Origin: Costus lasius
Lineage: Eukaryota > Streptophyta > Magnoliopsida > Zingiberales > Costaceae
Reading direction: 5' to 3'
DNA: 64,000 nt
Assembly (NCBI GenBank): GCA_027563935.2
Contig: CM050449.1
Span: forward strand, 89,814,371 to 89,878,370
A program made the translations under genes and the position numbers. Shown here one piece after another: positions 34,765 through 45,637 of the stretch (positions are counted from its first letter, which is position 1; each line of letters starts with the position of its first letter). The notes under the pieces were generated by a model. The model was given only the letters and a program-made list of their open reading frames with translations. It made no database searches and had not been told where the DNA came from.

Positions 34765-35095
34765 GGGGTTTCCTAGCATCGAACACTCTTTGAAAATAGT
34801 TCTTCTGTTCAGAAATTAAATGTTCCAAATGTCCTTCGAAATTCTTGCTCCCATTGGACCATTTGTATTTATATCTATGTACATCAGGATCCCGATTCAT
34901 GGCTCTCCAAGTTCGAGAAATATGAGGATCAAACCATTTCTTCTTAGTCTTTTTCAAATTCGATAAATGTTGGTTGATCGTATATTTCATTATAGTTATA
35001 TGATTCAGAGTATCATTTCCTATTTGATCCCTTTTGAATTCCATATTCAAAGTTGCAATCAGATCTATTCATAAAAAAGAATCGATTAAAATTAT
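34765..35095 (-). pseudogene. ycf2: Nuclear copy of a plastid ycf2 fragment
   Basis: The minus strand encodes a segment matching the N-terminal third of plastid Ycf2. Blocks include [40 protein letters not shown] and [20 protein letters not shown]. Upstream, in another frame, [18 protein letters not shown] continues the same protein, so a 1-bp insertion in the AAAGGG run near 35,025 shifts the frame. Similarity fades after QRVFD near 34,770. In plastids Ycf2 is an essential AAA-like protein; here it is a short, decayed insertion (NUPT) or came through mitochondrial DNA. Confidence 0.85.
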
Positions 35096-35429
35096 TTAGG
35101 TCAGTGATACTACGCTAGTCTAAATTGAGGATAATATAGTTCGAATAGTTTAGGACATTGTGATCTTATAATTACACTCACTTTATACTTGTGCTTTGAT
35201 GACAATTTTTGACATGTTTGTGAACTGATAATCTGCCTAGTACATGCTAGTGATTTTATACTCATACTTGTTATCGATGCTTGTTTAAGAGCAGGATAAC
35301 CAATAAAGCCAATATAAGAAGTCAAACATCTTGTGACTATTCAATACAAAATCAATGGCCACTAATATTTTTTTCAATCAAACATCAATTTTGGAATGGC
35401 TTACAAAGCCAAGTTTCATTAAAATATTA

Positions 35430-35560
35430 ACTAGCTTCAATCCTTAATCACATGACAAACTTCATATGATTCAATAAGTCCACTTTTCAAGTAAACATCA
35501 AGTTCCTTGTACATCCATCAAATTTCTATATTCGATACATGACAATTTGCTTCACATTTA
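35430..35560 (+). repeat. Direct repeat, copy 1
   Basis: About 130 bp including ATCACATGACAAACTTCATA and ACATCAAGTTCC. A second, diverged copy lies at about 36,060-36,190, 630 bp away. Its origin is unknown. Confidence 0.75.
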
Positions 35561-36059
35561 ATTAAATCAAATTGATTGTGAAAACATTCCATGAGAATTC
35601 AGACTAACATTCCATCATAACATATGCTAACATTTATGGTCAAAAGCCAAATCCTTGGCATTCAGACTTATGCCGTGTTTGCCTCAAAAGCTTAATCAAG
35701 ATCCTGAGTTCAAGTTTAGGTTCCCACAAGCCTAGAATCTCACTCAAATACCAAATTTGTTACACCCTACTCATACTACAAAATAGCTCCATTATTGTCA
35801 TAATAGAGCTCTAGTGAGATGCAATTTTTAAAGAGGTTTATGCCAATCCTAATTTTGGGGAAGAATGAAATTTATTGATAATCAAAATGCACTTAACTTG
35901 ACGGAATCAAGGAGTTAGTCATCATGTCAATCTACAAATAACTGTTTGCAATGCTTTTGACCAAAAAGCACTTGTACAAACAAGTGTTTCCAAAATTGCA
36001 TTACTACAACCATATGTTAAAAGCACTTATAAAAGCACTTGACCAAAATTTCATTCAAA

Positions 36060-36190
36060 TATGAAACAACTTCAATCCTCAATCACATGACAAACTTCAT
36101 GTGATTCAATAGGTTCACCTATAAAGTAAATATCAAGTTCCATTTACATCCATAAAATTTCTATATTTGATACTTGCCAATTTGTGTTGG
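36060..36190 (+). repeat. Direct repeat, copy 2
   Basis: Partner of 35,430-35,560 (ATCACATGACAAACTTCATG, ATATCAAGTTCC). Differences are spread throughout, so the duplication is old. Confidence 0.75.
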
Positions 36191-36483
36191 GTCATTTTTG
36201 GTCTTGTAATTAATATATTTGAGCTTTTCAAAATCACCTTATAAAAATATGGTTTTTTTATTTAATAGGTTCTGGCTTTGAATGAGAGAAAGCACTCATT
36301 GTTAATTATCCCTAAAAACCAGGGAACCTTAGATTGAGAGATCTATGTTATAAAATAAAATAAAATAAAATAACTGAGCAATATGATTCATTAAACATTA
36401 AAATAGAAATACATGATGATTTTAGAAAGAAAAATGACAGAAGAGAAAAGTCTTCACCAATTTGGATGAATGACGTTTGCCAA

Positions 36484-36716
36484 ATATCGGGCCTTGCAAT
36501 GACTTGTTGGATATTTTGGATTTAAGAGATATATGGTCTCAACAACTTGTTCGATGTTTGTGAATTATCCGGCCTCAATAGCTTGTTGGATGTTCAATTT
36601 GAGAAATACCCGACCTTATTGGGTAAACATATCCGGCCATGACGGCTTGTTGAATATTCAACTTGAAAAAATACCTAGCCTCAACGGCTTATTGGGCAAA
36701 GATATCCGGCCTTGAC
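36484..36716 (+). repeat. Minisatellite, about 73-bp unit (left part)
   Basis: Each unit has two related halves: GACGGCTTGTTGGATATTCA, then ATTTGAGAAATACCCGGCC, and CAACGGCTTGTTGGGTAAAG followed by ATATCCGGCC. About three degenerate units are present. The array is cut at 36,716 by solo LTR G and resumes at 58,928. Confidence 0.88.
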
Positions 36717-36834
36717 TGTTATAACCTAAGTTTTATATTTATTTTTATTTTATTCTTGGATATAATTAGAATTATTTAAATTTCAAATTTTGAAAATTTC
36801 CTATAATTAATACACTAATCCTCTCTTATTTCCC

Positions 36835-36842
36835 TATAAATA
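36835..36842 (+). promoter_or_regulatory. TATA box in LTR G
   Basis: CCCTATAAATAAG lies 118 bp after the LTR start and before a C/T-rich and then GC-rich leader. It supports plus-strand orientation of the LTR. Confidence 0.5.
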
Positions 36843-37709
36843 AGACTCTAGCCCTCTCCTTAATCTCTGTCTTATTAAACCCTAAACCTATCTTTCCCTA
36901 AATCCTATCTCCCTAATCACTCTCTCTTATTTTTCCCTCATGCACCGCACGAGCTTTGCTTTCCCTGCGAACGCGTTGCCGTGTTCGCGTCTGCTCCGTC
37001 GGACGTCGTCTCCATCTCATCGGCGCTAATAGCGTGGGCTTCCGGCGGCGACGGGAAGAAGCGTCAACGTCTTCCTCATCGACCTTTGAAGTGGCGCTGC
37101 CCGTCTGCAGTGCTTCGGATGCGTGCAGAGGACCTATGGCGGCAACGAGATTTCTGAAATCGGGAGTCAGGCGTCGACTCCATCTTCTCTTTTCGGCGAC
37201 GGTCTTCTGAATCGGCATTGTCTTCCATCCTCCCGGTGACAGGTGATGGGTCCAGTGTGGCGGCGGCAATTTTCTGAGCCCAGCGTCGCCTCCACCTCTT
37301 TCCCCTTAACGCCGGTGGCTATTTCTTCTTCCCCTCCAACCGGTAGCTTCTTCCTCTTCCAGAGCCGGCTGCTCCTCCTCCTTCCAGTGCTGCTCCTTCC
37401 AGTGGGTGCCAGGGATCTTCCCAGCGGGAGCCGGAGATTTCTTTCTCCAACGACGCGAACAAACACGGTTCGTTTCGTTCCGCGTCGAGCTTTAGGCAAA
37501 GTGAGGTAAGTTTTGTTTTTATTTATTAAATCTTTTAATCTGATTTATTATTTAAATTCATTTTTTTTAGAAAATAAATTAGTAAAAGAAAAACCTAATT
37601 ATTTGGGAGGAAATTTCATTATAGTTAATTTGGAATAAATTTTATAGTTAAATAGGAAATTAAGGGTTGAGGGTAATGGATCGATACATATGATTTTTTT
37701 TTTTTTTTT

Positions 37710-38273
37710 GCCAAAGGCAAGTAAGAGATTTTATAGACTATAAAGAAGTATGTTACAAGGTATGTACAAGCACAAGCTACACCCTCACCATGGGATCCAA
37801 AGAGTGCTTCTCTGATTACATGGTTACATGGATCCTAGCATCAAATAAATTCTACCAGTAAACTAGATAATTCTCACAACATGGGAAACAAAAACACATC
37901 ACATGATAATCATATTGCATCAAACTCCACGCGGCATTAAGAAGAATGTGAGAAGAGGCTAGTGCGCGCCGATGGAGCACGAGCCAAGGTATACACCATA
38001 ATTCCGGAAGACTTGCGCATAAGGAGGAAACCTGAAAGATAGGTATAAATAAAATCCTGGAAATCATAATCATTAATCCCAGATCCGACCAAAAGAAGAG
38101 GTTAATGTGCAATGTAGTCCCCCCAAAGATCTGAGAATGCTTGGACGTGAGGATCACTAGTGGCCTGAGAGATGTAACTATTGATTTTTTGCTTTGACAT
38201 CTAATATCAAATACATGATGAATTCCATGGGACTTTTTCTTTGAGAATCCATAATTTTTGAGTTGCGATAACG
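37710..38273 (-). other. 3' untranslated region of L1
   Basis: 560 bp between the poly(A) tail and the last recognisable ORF2 residues. No gene is seen; small open frames here have no recognisable similarity. Confidence 0.6.
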
Positions 38274-40291
38274 CTAGATGTAGTAGATGGTTCCAGATAG
38301 CATGAGCTTTTTAATATAGAGCTGGACTCTATCCATATGCCGAACTTGATGATTCGCAAGCTGCATTAAAAACCCTTCGCAAGTATCTATATTAAAGGTT
38401 ATTCCACATTTCCTGGAAATTAAACTCCTGAATTCATTGAGAGCTTCACAATTAATAAAAAGATGGTCAATAGTTTCCGGGTATGTATTACAGAGCATGC
38501 AAGTTGGGTTAGATACAATCCCCCATCCGTGAAGACGCACCCTAGTGCTAATACGGCCATGACATACCAGCCAGAGAAGAAATGAGTAGCGTGGAATGCA
38601 CCCTTTAAACCAAACAAGGTTGTTCCAGTAGACCTCCAAACCATGGACTTGGCTTTCATAAGCTGTTTTGATCATAAATCTCCCATGAGAAGTGTGGTTC
38701 CAATAGAGGAGATCAGAGTTGAGGTTTGGGTGGATCTGGATTTGGGGAATATTTGCATAGATATCAAGGAGTCTCATTGATCTGGGCTGAGGAAGTAACC
38801 AATTCTTGTTGGTAATTAAGGAGCTGAGGCAAGTGTTCCTCCCCGGGGGATTTACAAAACGGACATCCTCAACTATATCCAGAAGAATACATGGTTTGAA
38901 CCAAGGATCTAGCCATAGTTTGATGGAGGCGCCATTTGCAATTTTGTATCCAATCATATGAATGCATATTTCTTGAACCGTGAGGAGATCTCGGATAGGC
39001 CAAGGAGCATGTCTTGATGGATTGGCCGACCAGATAGTATCCGATCGTAAGTAAAACTCATGGATCCATTTTACCCATAATGCTTTTTTATCTTGAATTA
39101 TATTCCAAATATGCTTCATAAGAAACGCCTAGTTAAGTTTCTTGATATCTCTCAAGTCAAGTCCTCCAAATGCCGTGGGCTTGGTAATGTTTATCCATGC
39201 TACTTTTGCAATGCCTTTTCTATGACCCCTCGACCATAAGAAATTTGCAAGGATAGAATTCAGCTTTGTGATGACTCCCATAGGCAGCTTTATAGCACTG
39301 CACCAAAAATTTATATTCCCATAGCACATAGATTTTATCAATTCTATTCTACCGGCATAAGATAGACTCTTTGCTCTCTAGGCTGATAAGTACCCAGTAA
39401 TCTTTTCGAGAAGGGGCATGCAATCCCGGGCCTTTATAGGCTTGCTTGTAATAGGAATACCCAGATATCGAAAAGGCATCGACCCTCTTTGAATGCCAAG
39501 ATTTGACGAGATGAGGGATTGGAGTTCATGATTTGTCTACATAGAGAAATAAACATGCGATTTGGTCCTATTAATGATTAGACCAGTATTCTTGTAGAAC
39601 TCCTCAAGCACACTATTAATCGTTTGTGCCGAAGAAAGAGAAGCCTCACAAAAAATGATGACGTCGTCCGCAAATTGGAGATTTGTGATTCCTAAATTCT
39701 TGCATTTCTTATGAGGGATGAGTTGCCCTTTAGCAAGCTGCTCAGAAAGAAGATCTGAGAGATGTTGCATGATTAGGATGAAAAGATACGGTGATAAAGG
39801 GCATCCTTGGCGGAGCCCCCTAGTGGCTTTGAAAAGACCAACATCCTCCCCATTAAGATTAATGGCATAAGAGGGCGAGGAGATACAGGCCATGATCCTC
39901 GAAGTGAACTCAGCCTGGAAGTTGTAAGATTTAAGTATATACTTTATGGCCTCCCATCTGACTGAATCAAAGGCTTTATGAATATCCAGCTTAATCACCA
40001 TACGAGGAGAACCACGCTTAAGATGAAAGCCATTGAGTATCTCCTGGCATAGCATAATATTTTCATGGATGGATCTCCCAGGAATAAAGGCGTGCTGGTT
40101 TAAATCAATGAGCTCAGTGAGGACCGTCCTGAGCCGCGCGGCTAAGATCTTAGCAATGAAGCGGTATATCATTTGACACACTGAAATAGGCCGAAACTCT
40201 ACAAAAGATGAAGGATTAGGAACTTTTGGAATTAGAGTTAGAGAAGTAATGTTCACCCACTTGAGCATACACCCATGATCCATGAAGTCCA
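38274..40291 (-). pseudogene. L1 ORF2: reverse transcriptase and C-terminal zinc region
   Basis: The reverse transcriptase reads LTLIPKVPNPSSFVEFRPIS, HAFIPGRSIHENI, MVIKLDIHKAFDSVRWEAI (catalytic Asp), GLRQGCPLSPYLFIL and FADDVIIFCEASLS (catalytic FADD), then KSHVYFSM and a TAG at 39,537. After further TAGs near 39,375 and 39,129, the C-terminal part (38,274-39,119) has the plant L1 zf-RVT region: WNNLVWFKGCIPRYSFLLWL and CMLCNTYPETIDHLFINC. This enzyme primes cDNA from nicked target DNA. It continues upstream at 45,638 beyond element F. Confidence 0.9.
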
Positions 40292-40296
40292 AGATC

Positions 40297-41891
40297 TGAT
40301 GTGGGGAGGCGACATGACCCACGGAAATACAAATGGAGTTTAAGGTTACCCTAGCTAGGGCACCTAAATTTCCATCTCTTGCATTGCATGCATCTTTAAG
40401 TTAGATTTTCATGCCTTGCATTGCATGCATCCTTTAAGTTAGATCTCCTAGCATAACTTGCATCATGTGGTAGGTTAGATCCACCCCCCAATTACACCAT
40501 GTAGTTACATTTCTAGGTTCCGCCACTTATGTATGGTAGGTTAGTTCATGCAATTAATGTAATAGATTAGGACACTCTATTTTGGGGACTCAAGTCAAAA
40601 TCAGGTCAAGCTACATCAAGGAGGCGCCAAGCTCAATCCAACCCACCATGAAGTGCACCCTCAACAAATCCACCCAAGTTCCACCCTCCATGTTGTCATC
40701 CATGTGGATCTATTTTGTCTTCATCTCCAATAGCCCTTTCTACTTAAGGAAGGGGCTCAAGTCAAGATGTTGCGCCAGGTATTCAGCAGCCCTTGAGGGT
40801 AAAGCACAGCCAACAAGCAAGGAAAGGGGTCAGCCACAACACCACCTTCAAGTGCAGGAAGTTGCCTACCCAATTCCAGAAATCTGCAGCCCATTTCTTC
40901 CAAGAGGATCGCCAGCTTTAAAGGAGGGAATCAGCTCATTCAATGTGTCCACAGCCAGCTAAGCCCCCCTTTACCACTTAGCGGAAAGCTCCAAAGCAAG
41001 TTCAAAGAGGGCAGCCCACAAACAAGGAAAGTTGCAGCCCATCAATGCTCCCTGCGCAAGTGCAGAATTCTGTTTTTGTTTTTGTTTGTCTTGAGCGCCT
41101 AGAGCAGGAGATATCCGTTGGGAGTCTTCTATATTGCTGTACCCTTTTGTAAGCTTGAGTTAGTTGAATAGTTTTAGAGAAAATCCAGAAGTGTGTCTTC
41201 TAGTGGTGTGTGTCACCTCAACTCTTCCCCCCCCCCCTCTCTTCCAACCCTAACCGAGAACCCCCTTCCTCTAAGTTCCTTCTCTACTTGACTGATGTTT
41301 TCTTGATGTTCTTGAGCTCCCATCTGCACTCACAAAGTATTTTTCTCAGGTGGCGCAAGGCCATGGGGGACATGCCAAGCACTCCAACCCTTTTCCCCCC
41401 TCTTAGCTAGTTAGTCTCTCATGTGTTAGCAAGGGAACTTGGAGGTAGCCTCCCCCTTGATTGTTTTGTAATTTGGCCTCTAATATTCTTTCTAAATGCT
41501 CACCCACGCATGTGTGGGAATGTTGTAATGCCATGGTTGTAAGCTCCTAGGGCCCTACTTCGTGAGTATCAACCATTGGACCGGTGAAGAATGGGAAGGT
41601 CGCCCTTTCTATTCTCAAAGGGCGCAAGGTGAGCCCTCCCTTAGAATAGTTTTGTTTTCAAGCTCTAGAACTCATGCTAGGTTAAAAATTCGATTTTATC
41701 ACTTGTCTTAGACTTGCATGATACGATTAACTTCAGTTTATTACTCATCTAGTTTTGGTTTTCCCTATAAAATACCAAAACAAGGTAATTTCAAACTACG
41801 TTAGCATAAGGGGTTTATTAAGCTATACTTAACTAGCAAAATGTTTCCAAATCGCGTTGTTTGAATGTTGCATGCTTAACACCCCCCATCA
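40297..41891 (+). repeat. 5' LTR of element F
   Basis: 1,595 bp. TATA box TATAAAATA is at 41,766-41,774. Compared with the 3' LTR it lacks about 175 bp near 41,270, and its C-run at 41,228-41,237 is shorter. The ORF at 40,582-40,962 also occurs in the other LTR and is probably not coding. Confidence 0.92.
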
Positions 41892-41894
41892 TCT

Positions 41895-41906
41895 TGGTAT
41901 CAGAGC
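41895..41906 (+). promoter_or_regulatory. Primer-binding site of element F
   Basis: TGGTATCAGAGC, 3 bp after the 5' LTR, complementary to the 3' end of plant initiator-Met tRNA. Confidence 0.93.
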
Positions 41907-42052
41907 TTAGGCTCTTAGAGTAGAATTTTACAAGACCAAAATCCTAATTTTCTACTACTAGGACGATTTTGGACCTAGGTGCTTGAAAGAACTTGATTAG
42001 CTATATTTTACCACCTTAGGGTCTATTTTCAAAACTCTACTTGTTTTCAAAA

Positions 42053-43909
42053 ATGACTACTAGATTCAATCCCCTAAGAGGCAATAGATGGGATGACATG
42101 ATAAAAGAAATATATGACCCTACATCTCTCAATGAAAAATTGCTTACCCAAGAGAACATGAATGTAGCTGAATATATACTAAAATTCAAAACCCTCTACC
42201 ATAGGACTAGAGAAGCTCCTAGGGTTATGCTTAACCGGTTTAGAGATGGTCTTAGCTTTGAGATTAAGAGAGGTCTCACCTACTACCCCATATACACAAT
42301 AGAAGATGCTTTTCAAATAGCTAGTGAGGTGGAGCAAAATCTTATGAGATTCTATAAAAGGAAAATTGATCGTCCAAGGTCCAAAGCCCCTAAGGTAGTC
42401 AATCAAACCATGGAACTCAACCAACTTAGGGAAAACTCTCTTGACATCCACATAGGTCATACTAAGACCACACCTTTAAGATCAATCTCACCTAAGCCTA
42501 CGGAAGAACTTGAACCCAATCATATTAGGCTAGACTTAGTGGAAGCTATCCTACCCTTAGTGACCTATGAGACTAGTATGCCTCACCCTTTAGGGCTCCC
42601 ATGTTTAGATCAAGTGCTTAAACCATGTGAACCTACCCTTCATGATATAGGGCAAACTTTAGAGAACTCTTCAATAGGTTGTGAACACTTAGGATCCAAG
42701 CCACTTGACCTTAGTGAAAGTTTAGATGAGCCTCTAGACACTTTAGAAATCCATCACCTTCAAATAGAGGATCCTTCCCCTTTAGGTATCAACCAACATG
42801 AGTTAAGATCCCTTACTTTGCCTAAGATGGAACCCATGCTAGATCCTTTTGCCATTGACCAAGATCCTAAGTCTCTAACATTAGGAGAACCTCAACGTCA
42901 AGACTTAGAAGACTTGATCTTTGATCCAATGACCCATGAAACATATCTATTAGGTCTTGCCACCCACACTCCTAAGCCACATTTAGGACCAACTGAACAT
43001 AGGCTTATAACCCCCAACTCTAGGGATGGCCCTACTCATGTTGACCCCATAGGGACTGACCTATATCAACCTTCCCCTTATGACATGATCAAACTCCCCC
43101 AGTTTAGCTTTGAGGATCTTACTCCAGATATGGGAGAGCCTTTTCTTTTTTCCTTAGGAAGTCCAATCCTACAGGCGCCCCTCACCCTTCTTGAGCTAGA
43201 CATTAGCTCACCTGAATATGATGTAGGATTCACTTTAGATCCTCTTGAGGTTCCAATGCTAGGATATGATTTAGAACTTAACTTGTCTGAGTTGACAACA
43301 TCATCCATCTCTCCTTTAGACCTTGAGTCTTGCCTTGAGGAGCCTAGCCTTAGTACTCCCGGGTTAAAGAAAATTGAATTGAATAATGATTTGCTTTCCC
43401 TACCAGAACTTGAACACTTTGATTTTGTTATACCTAAATCTTTTAGTAGGCCTGTATACCACAAACATACTAATGAATATGGCCGAGAAAGGACATTCTG
43501 TGTAGGAGACCCTGAATTTAAGGAGCATGAAGATTGGGATGAAGAGATTGATTGCGGTGATACTATTGACACTGATTTTTGGACCCCCATCACTTTTGGT
43601 GTGGATGACTTCATATTGCATAAGCATCATTCCACCCCATACTATGACCCCACTTGTGAGCATATGATTGAGCCCATCCTGGAGGACCAAACCCATTTCA
43701 CCCGTGATGAGGTAGAGTTACTCTACTTAGTTGGATATGACCATGGTGAAGAGGGTTGGCTCCCCGAGGAAGAACTCACCCTTACTACCTCAAAACTCCT
43801 CATGGATAAGGACAATTCTTCGGAGAAGAATTTTTCTCACCCGGGGAGAGCTGATGTGGGGAGGCGACATGACCCACGGAAATACAAATGGAGTTTAAGG
43901 TTACCCTAG
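42053..43909 (+). CDS. Gag-like protein with a long unknown acidic tail (element F)
   Basis: 618 codons from ATG 42,053 (MTTRFNPLRGNRWDDMIKEI), with no interruption. Residues about 10-110 resemble the middle of a chromovirus-type Retrotrans_gag domain: ENMNVAEYILKFKTLYHRTR, MLNRFRDGLSFEIKRGL and TIEDAFQIASEVEQNLMRFY. The N-terminal gag part is missing and I see no CCHC knuckle. Residues about 130-600 are rich in Leu, Pro, Asp and Glu, with repeated PL, DL and LEL-type short motifs, and match no family I know. The last about 19 codons and the stop lie in the 3' LTR. Role: possibly a particle or accessory protein used with a helper element; this is inference. An open frame this long in a young element suggests it was coding at insertion. 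Confidence 0.78.
   Translation: MTTRFNPLRGNRWDDMIKEIYDPTSLNEKLLTQENMNVAEYILKFKTLYHRTREAPRVMLNRFRDGLSFEIKRGLTYYPIYTIEDAFQIASEVEQNLMRFYKRKIDRPRSKAPKVVNQTMELNQLRENSLDIHIGHTKTTPLRSISPKPTEELEPNHIRLDLVEAILPLVTYETSMPHPLGLPCLDQVLKPCEPTLHDIGQTLENSSIGCEHLGSKPLDLSESLDEPLDTLEIHHLQIEDPSPLGINQHELRSLTLPKMEPMLDPFAIDQDPKSLTLGEPQRQDLEDLIFDPMTHETYLLGLATHTPKPHLGPTEHRLITPNSRDGPTHVDPIGTDLYQPSPYDMIKLPQFSFEDLTPDMGEPFLFSLGSPILQAPLTLLELDISSPEYDVGFTLDPLEVPMLGYDLELNLSELTTSSISPLDLESCLEEPSLSTPGLKKIELNNDLLSLPELEHFDFVIPKSFSRPVYHKHTNEYGRERTFCVGDPEFKEHEDWDEEIDCGDTIDTDFWTPITFGVDDFILHKHHSTPYYDPTCEHMIEPILEDQTHFTRDEVELLYLVGYDHGEEGWLPEEELTLTTSKLLMDKDNSSEKNFSHPGRADVGRRHDPRKYKWSLRLP
43838..43851 (+). promoter_or_regulatory. Polypurine tract of element F
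   Basis: CACCCGGGGAGAGC lies directly before the 3' LTR. It overlaps the end of the ORF. CCGGGGAGA-type tracts before a TGAT LTR start are typical of Gypsy chromoviruses. Confidence 0.8.
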
Positions 43910-45632
43910 CTAGGGCACCTAAATTTCCATCTCTTGCATTGCATGCATCTTTAAGTTAGATTTTCATGCCTTGCATTGCATGCATCCTTTAAGTTAGATC
44001 TCCTAGCATAACTTGCATCATGTGGTAGGTTAGATCCACCCCCCAATTACACCATGTAGTTACATTTCTAGGTTCCGCCACTTATGTATGGTAGGTTAGT
44101 TCATGCAATTAATGTAATAGATTAGGACACTCTATTTTGGGGACTCAAGTCAAAATCAGGTCAAGCTACATCAAGGAGGCGCCAAGCTCAATCCAACCCA
44201 CCATGAAGTGCACCCTCAACAAATCCACCCAAGTTCCACCCTCCATGTTGTCATCCATGTGGATCGATTTTGTCTTCATCTCCAATAGCCCTTTCTACTT
44301 AAGGAAGGGGCTCAAGTCAAGATGTTGCGCCAGGTATTCAGCAGCCCTTGAGGGTAAAGCACAGCCAACAAGCAAGGAAAGGGGTCAGCCACAACACCAC
44401 CTTCAAGTGCAGGAAGTTGCCTACCCAATTCCAGAAATCTGCAGCCCATTTCTTCCAAGAGGATCGCCAGCTTTAAAGGAGGGAATCAGCTCATTCAATG
44501 TGTCCACAGCCAGCTAAGCCCCCCTTTACCACTTAGGGGAAAGCTCCAAAGCAAGTTCAAAGAGGGCAGCCCACAAACAAGGAAAGTTGCAGCCCATCAA
44601 TGCTCCCTGCGCAAGTGCAGAATTCTGTTTTTGTTTTTGTTTGTCTTGAGCGCCTAGAGCAGGAGATATCCGTTGGGAGTCTTCTATATTGCTGTACCCT
44701 TTTGTAATCTTGAGTTAGTTGAATAGTTTTAGAGAAAATCCAGAAGTGTGTCTTCTAGTGGTGTGTGTCACCTCAACTCTTTCCCCCCTCCCCCCCCCCC
44801 CCCCTCTCTTCCAACCCTAACCGAGAACCCCCTTCCTCTTCCCCTCTTCAATCCTCTTCACCACTTGCTCAAGGTCCTGAGTTGGAAGCTCTCGCCATCT
44901 CCTATCATCAGCCTTGAAGAATCTTCAGCCCAAGAGGAGGAGTTGAGTCCCACCGAGGCTCCAAGGGGTGTCATCTACACCATGCCGAGACCAAGCACCT
45001 CCTTAAGTTAGCTAAGTTCCTTCTCTACTTGACTGATGTTTTCTTGATGTTCTTGAGCTCCCATCTGCACTCACAAAGTATTTTTCTCAGGTGGCGCAAG
45101 GCCATGGGGGACATGCCAAGCACTCCAACCCTTTTCCCCCCTCTTAGCTAGTTAGTCTCTCATGTGTTAGCAAGGGAACTTGGAGGTAGCCTCCCCCTTG
45201 ATTGTTTTGTAATTTGGCCTCTAATATTCTTTCTAAATGCTCACCCACGCATGTGTGGGAATGTTGTAATGCCATGGTTGTAAGCTCCTAGGGCCCTACT
45301 TCGTGAGTATCAACCATTGGACCGGTGAAGAACGGGAAGGTCGCCCTTTCTATTCTCAAAGGGCGCAAGGTGAGCCCTCCCTTAGAATAGTTTTGTTTTC
45401 AAGCTCTAGAACTCATGCTAGGTTAAAAATTCGATTTTATCACTTGTCTTAGACTTGCATGATAGGATTAACTTCAGTTTATTACTCATCTAGTTTCGGT
45501 TTTCCCTATAAAATACCAAAACAAGGTAATTTCAAACTACGTTAGCATAAGGGGTTTATTAAGCTATACTTAACTAGCAAAATGTTTCCAAATCGCGTTG
45601 TTTGAATGTTGCATGCTTAACACCCCCCATCA
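43852..45632 (+). repeat. 3' LTR of element F
   Basis: 1,781 bp, longer than the 5' LTR because it keeps about 175 bp (roughly 44,833-45,008) and a longer C-rich run at 44,782-44,805. TATA box TATAAAATA is at 45,507-45,515. Confidence 0.92.
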
Positions 45633-45637
45633 GGATC

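Larger units (their letters stand above)
35096..36483. other. AT-rich intergenic sequence
   Basis: No gene or element boundary is recognised. It contains one direct duplication (35,430-35,560 and 36,060-36,190) and an (AAAAT)n run at about 36,348-36,373. Confidence 0.5.
40297..45632 (+). mobile_element. Element F: gag-only LTR retrotransposon
   Basis: This 5.3-kb plus-strand element has a 5' LTR 40,297-41,891 and a 3' LTR 43,852-45,632, both starting TGATGTGGGG and ending CCCCATCA. It also has an initiator-Met primer-binding site, one long ORF and a polypurine tract. The flanking 5-mers agatc (40,292-40,296) and ggatc (45,633-45,637) are a target duplication with one mismatch. The LTRs differ at about six sites plus a C-run length change and a deletion of about 175 bp in the 5' LTR, so it is young. 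No protease, reverse transcriptase, RNase H or integrase is encoded. It sits in L1 ORF2, just before the reverse transcriptase. Confidence 0.92.

Noticed and set aside
36913..37509. Overlapping open frames in a GC-rich stretch, possible host gene
   Set aside because: Frames on both strands overlap, with no recognised domain. The stretch lies inside solo LTR G after its TATA box, so it is better read as LTR leader.
40582..40962. 126-codon ORF present twice (also 44,137-44,517)
   Set aside because: It lies in both LTRs of element F, so its duplication says nothing about coding. Composition is unremarkable and no domain is seen.
43078..43614. 178-codon minus-strand ORF within element F
   Set aside because: It is antisense to the intact gag-like ORF; its Ser/Gly/Pro bias mirrors the sense codons.
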